This document shows positions 61,377 through 64,000 of a stretch of 64,000 nucleotides of DNA, piece after piece. Each line of letters begins with the position of its first letter. Position 1 is the first letter of the stretch. The DNA lies in assembly GCA_963811905.1 (NCBI GenBank), contig CAWETK010000008.1:186001-250000 (forward strand). Direction: 5' to 3'. The notes beneath the pieces were generated by a model. That model saw only the letters and a list, made by a program, of their open reading frames with translations, did no database searches and was not told the origin of the DNA. The position numbers and the translations under genes were made by a program. Origin of the DNA: DATFVA01 sp963811905 (GTDB lineage: Bacteria > Bacteroidota > Ignavibacteria > Ignavibacteriales > Ignavibacteriaceae).

Positions 61377-62744
61377 TTGGAAGAAGTAATCAACTATATC
61401 AAGGAGAATCAGCAAATCTATATCGAAGAACTGAAAGAGTTCCTGAGGATCCCGAGCATCAGCACGCTGCCGGAAAACAAGAACGACATAAACAACGCCG
61501 CAAAATTTGTAGCTGAGAAATTAAAACAGGCGGGTTTGAACAGAGTGGAAATTTTTAAGACCGAAGGACATCCGCTTGTTTACGGCGAATGGCTGGGCGC
61601 CCCGGGAAAACCCACAGTGCTGGTTTACGGGCACTATGATGTTCAGCCGGTAGATCCTATAGAGTTGTGGAAATCGCCTCCTTTTGAACCTGAAGTAAGG
61701 GACGGAAAGATATGGGCCCGCGGTGCAACGGATGATAAGGGGCAGATGTTTATGCATGTAAAAAGCGTAGAAGCTTTTTTCAAAGGCAGAGGAAGCCTCC
61801 CTGTAAATGTAAAATTCATTATAGAAGGTGAAGAAGAGATCGGCAGTGAAAGTCTTGAAACTTTTATAAAAAGTCACACCGACCTGCTGGCGTGCGATGC
61901 TGTCCTGATCTCCGATACCGGCTTATTCGGTAAAGGGATACCTACACTTACATACGGACTGCGCGGGATGAGCTACCAGGAAGTTGAAGTAACAGGACCG
62001 GAAAAAGATCTTCACTCGGGTTCATTCGGCGGAGCTGTCGGCAACCCGGTTAATATCCTTGCCGGTATTATAGCAAAGCTTCAGGACAGCAACGGGCATA
62101 TAACAATTCCGGGGTTTTACGATGATGTAAAAAAACTGACTAAAAAAGAAAGAGATAATTTTAAGAAGCTCAAATTTTCCGAAAAGAAGTTTGCAAAAGA
62201 AATCGGCGTAAATGCTCTCCAGGGAGAAAAAGGATTTTCTACACTTGAACGTTTATGGGCAAGACCAACGCTTGACTGCAATGGTATAATAGGCGGGTTT
62301 ACCGGAAAGGGAGCGAAGACAGTTCTTCCCTCAAAAGCCACAGCAAAGATAAGTATGCGTCTTGTTCCTGATCAGAAGCCTGCTAAAGTAGCAAAAATGT
62401 TCAAGAAGTATATTCAGTCAATTGCCCCGAAATCTGTTAAGGTGACGGTAAGAGATCTGCACGGAGCACTGCCCGGGCTTACTCCTCTCGATTCACCTGC
62501 TGCTCTTGCAGCGTCTGATGCAATGGCAAAAGCTTTCGGCAAAAAGACTGTCTTTATCAGGGAAGGCGGATCGATTCCGATAGTCAATGTGTTTGCCAAT
62601 AAATTAAAGGCGCCGGTTGTTCTGATGGGATTGGGACTCGATTCAGAGAACCTTCATTCGCCCAATGAACATTTCGACCTGAATCATTTTAAGCTGGGGA
62701 TAATGAGCTCGGCATATTTCTTTGATGAATATTCAAAAAAATAA
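61377..62744 (+). CDS. M20-family metallodipeptidase
   Basis: The 455-residue enzyme has the M20 motifs VYGHYDVQPVDP near residue 80 (first zinc ligand and catalytic Asp), ARGATDDKGQM near 118 with the bridging Asp, and IEGEEEIGSES near 152 with the catalytic Glu. The dimerisation domain spans about 185-340, and the C-terminal LGLDSENLHSPNEHF block holds the last zinc ligand. Close relatives are cytosolic non-specific dipeptidases. The start is TTG, seven bases after GGAG. It overlaps the next gene by 20 bases. Confidence 0.93.
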   Translation: MEEVINYIKENQQIYIEELKEFLRIPSISTLPENKNDINNAAKFVAEKLKQAGLNRVEIFKTEGHPLVYGEWLGAPGKPTVLVYGHYDVQPVDPIELWKSPPFEPEVRDGKIWARGATDDKGQMFMHVKSVEAFFKGRGSLPVNVKFIIEGEEEIGSESLETFIKSHTDLLACDAVLISDTGLFGKGIPTLTYGLRGMSYQEVEVTGPEKDLHSGSFGGAVGNPVNILAGIIAKLQDSNGHITIPGFYDDVKKLTKKERDNFKKLKFSEKKFAKEIGVNALQGEKGFSTLERLWARPTLDCNGIIGGFTGKGAKTVLPSKATAKISMRLVPDQKPAKVAKMFKKYIQSIAPKSVKVTVRDLHGALPGLTPLDSPAALAASDAMAKAFGKKTVFIREGGSIPIVNVFANKLKAPVVLMGLGLDSENLHSPNEHFDLNHFKLGIMSSAYFFDEYSKK

Positions 62745-63606
62745 AAATATTTTCCTGAGACCGGTATTATTCATTATATCGGTTTCAATTCTTTTCCTTC
62801 TTTTCTCCTGCGGGAACGAAAAAGAGAAGGAGGAACAGCAGGCACGAAAAGAGGAGACTGCATATTCTCCCTCCAGGGACGCAGCCATTCAGAAATATAA
62901 CCTTGAACAGCAGAAGAATCTTGCAGCAGACAGGTTCCCCTGCGATACTATCGCGCTGAAGGAGTTTGTCCTTTCGCATTATCCCGAAGGCACCTACCTT
63001 GTGGATTTTGATAAAACACTGACCTATAACATCCCGCGTCCGGCGGTTATTTATCCCCGTGACCATCCGGGCTACATATTCGGAGTTATTGCAAAATCAA
63101 AATCAGGAGAAAGATTCATTGAACCAAAAAATATTGTAGGGTACACTGAAAGCTTTGTCGATCTTGACAGCACAAAACTGGGTACCGCTTTCTTCTACCT
63201 TGTCCTTTTTCATTGTTCGGAAAACAGTTTCGAGGTCGTCCGGGAATCTGTCATTCCATCTCACGGCGGTTTCAATACCTTTTCAATTGAAAACTGGAAA
63301 TACCAGGATATTCCCTACATCAGGGTGAATTTTCATTATGCCCAGGGGATAGGTCATATCGATTACAATTATTTCCTTACAGACGGCTTCACCTCAAAAC
63401 CTCATTTATTAATGACCTATAAGGGAATAAATTTTCAGAGGACGATACTGAATTACAATAACGACAGGTATCCCGATTATTATGAATACGTTTACTATGA
63501 TTCAGGGAAGAGGGTAGAGGCAATAGATTCAATCCCGTTCGTGTGGAATAGTGCGAAAGAGGCCTATATTAATACCCGGAACTCAAAACAAACCCGTCCT
63601 TATTAA
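62725..63606 (+). CDS. Lipoprotein of unknown function
   Basis: The 293-residue protein starts at the ATG at 62725, inside the end of the M20 gene. The adjacent TTG codon is ignored. A leader ends in LLFSC (about Cys31), followed by a highly charged EKEKEEQQARKEE linker and a beta-rich region with many aromatic residues (e.g. IPYIRVNFHYAQGIGHIDYN, YPDYYEYVYYDSGK). I do not recognise a family. It is probably exported and lipid-anchored, and its coupling to the dipeptidase gene is the only functional hint. Confidence 0.65.
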   Translation: MNIQKNKNIFLRPVLFIISVSILFLLFSCGNEKEKEEQQARKEETAYSPSRDAAIQKYNLEQQKNLAADRFPCDTIALKEFVLSHYPEGTYLVDFDKTLTYNIPRPAVIYPRDHPGYIFGVIAKSKSGERFIEPKNIVGYTESFVDLDSTKLGTAFFYLVLFHCSENSFEVVRESVIPSHGGFNTFSIENWKYQDIPYIRVNFHYAQGIGHIDYNYFLTDGFTSKPHLLMTYKGINFQRTILNYNNDRYPDYYEYVYYDSGKRVEAIDSIPFVWNSAKEAYINTRNSKQTRPY

Positions 63607-63617
63607 TATTTTTTTCT

Positions 63618-63625
63618 TATCTTTG
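63618..63625 (+). promoter_or_regulatory. Possible Bacteroidota-type -7 promoter element
   Basis: TATCTTTG matches the TAnnTTTG consensus and lies in the spacer before the GcvT-like gene, 120 bases from its ATG. The -33 element is not clear. Confidence 0.3.
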
Positions 63626-63744
63626 TAGTGCCCTTTGTGCTGATTTTTCAAGCTGGAACCCTAAACTCATCACAGCGAAAATTTCAATAATTAAATCATT
63701 TTATATATATTTTTAGATTAAATGCCGGTATAACAGGAGAAATA

Positions 63745-64000
63745 ATGTTGGAGATTCAGGAAAAAGTTACTTATACAGATCTATTGCAGAGCCTGGGCAT
63801 TAATGCCGATGCTGCTGAAAATGATAAAATATTGAAGTACACATCCGTTGAAGACGAACTCAAAAGTCTTTCAGACGGCGTAGGTCTCAGGAACATTTCA
63901 TACTATGGAATGATCGAACTCAGGGGGAAAGATGTACTGGATTTCCTTCACAGGATAAGCACAAACAATATCAGGAGCCTCGGCAAGGAACAGATTACAA
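63745..64000 (+). CDS. GcvT/YgfZ-like folate-binding protein, N-terminal fragment
   Basis: Only the first 85 codons are inside the window; the frame stays open at the edge. LSDGVGLRNISYYGMIELRG followed by DVLDFLHRISTNNIRSL is the N-terminal pattern of the aminomethyltransferase (GcvT) and YgfZ family, in which the segment helps form the folate-binding domain. The spacing favours the YgfZ/COG0354 branch, which aids iron-sulfur enzyme maturation, but the decisive motifs are beyond the edge. An AGGAG-like site precedes the ATG. Confidence 0.7.
   Translation, partial: MLEIQEKVTYTDLLQSLGINADAAENDKILKYTSVEDELKSLSDGVGLRNISYYGMIELRGKDVLDFLHRISTNNIRSLGKEQIT

Overview
The window is a chromosomal segment of a free-living, moderately AT-rich Gram-negative bacterium of the Bacteroidota/Chlorobiota group, most likely the class Ignavibacteria. 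This assignment is an inference. It rests on type IX secretion C-terminal sorting domains with the NYPNPFNP motif, a PorV/PorQ-family protein and a GWxTD-domain protein, an ATP synthase cluster that stops after the gamma subunit (no beta or epsilon genes, a split arrangement I recall from Chlorobi relatives), an outer membrane with LPS-type genes (LptF/LptG, LpxL-like and heptosyltransferase-like proteins), and core gene sequences of this kind. Shine-Dalgarno-like AGGAG sites precede many starts, and TTG/GTG starts are common. No rRNA, tRNA, CRISPR array, transposase or phage gene was recognised.

Layout. 1-11.9 kb is a surface polysaccharide locus: a decayed methyltransferase, Wzz-like co-polymerase, Wzy-like polymerase, Wzx flippase, several glycosyltransferases, a complete polyprenyl-phosphate glycosylphosphotransferase, a polyprenol-phosphate mannosyltransferase-like enzyme, and a fusion of a GT2 domain to a degenerate phosphoglycosyltransferase. 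11.9-23.7 kb holds housekeeping genes: accA, a YbgC-type thioesterase, nadC, a second flippase, dut, dnaE, an enoyl-ACP reductase-like SDR, trxA and serA. 23.8-35.3 kb is a cell-surface block: an Asp-box protein with a type IX sorting domain, a DUF4397 lipoprotein, a TonB-dependent receptor, a very large secreted protein, a PorV/PorQ-family barrel and a GWxTD protein. 35.4-41.0 kb is envelope biogenesis: LpxL-like acyltransferase, heptosyltransferase-like GT9, YrdC/Sua5, a GT-C enzyme with TPRs, an M23 peptidase and a bactofilin.

41.0-46.4 kb is the ATP synthase cluster (AtpZ, AtpI-like, a, c, b, delta, alpha, gamma). 46.4-50.2 kb is ffh followed by rpsP-khpA-rimM-trmD-rplS, ending in a clear intrinsic terminator. 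50.2-55.9 kb holds an MqnA-like protein, a repeat-rich spacer with a structured insert, and a leftward group (add, a small orphan gene, hutU, a second SerA-like dehydrogenase). 56.1-64 kb holds a TPR lipoprotein with a DUF3467 protein, lptF/lptG, a phytase-like lipoprotein, an M20 peptidase, an orphan lipoprotein and the start of a GcvT/YgfZ-like gene cut by the window edge.

Between genes, the most striking feature is four low-complexity spacer tracts, each built from a different word: a purine tract at 16.8-17.1 kb, roughly 70-bp repeats at 50.95-51.2 kb, 9-bp units at 55.9 kb and 8-bp units at 57.7 kb. The second tract is interrupted by about 210 bp containing a strong nested hairpin of unknown identity. 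I did not find a clearly new multi-gene defence or mobile system. The best candidates for undescribed biology are the GT2/pseudo-phosphoglycosyltransferase fusion, the type IX-linked surface block, and the structured element inside the repeat tract.
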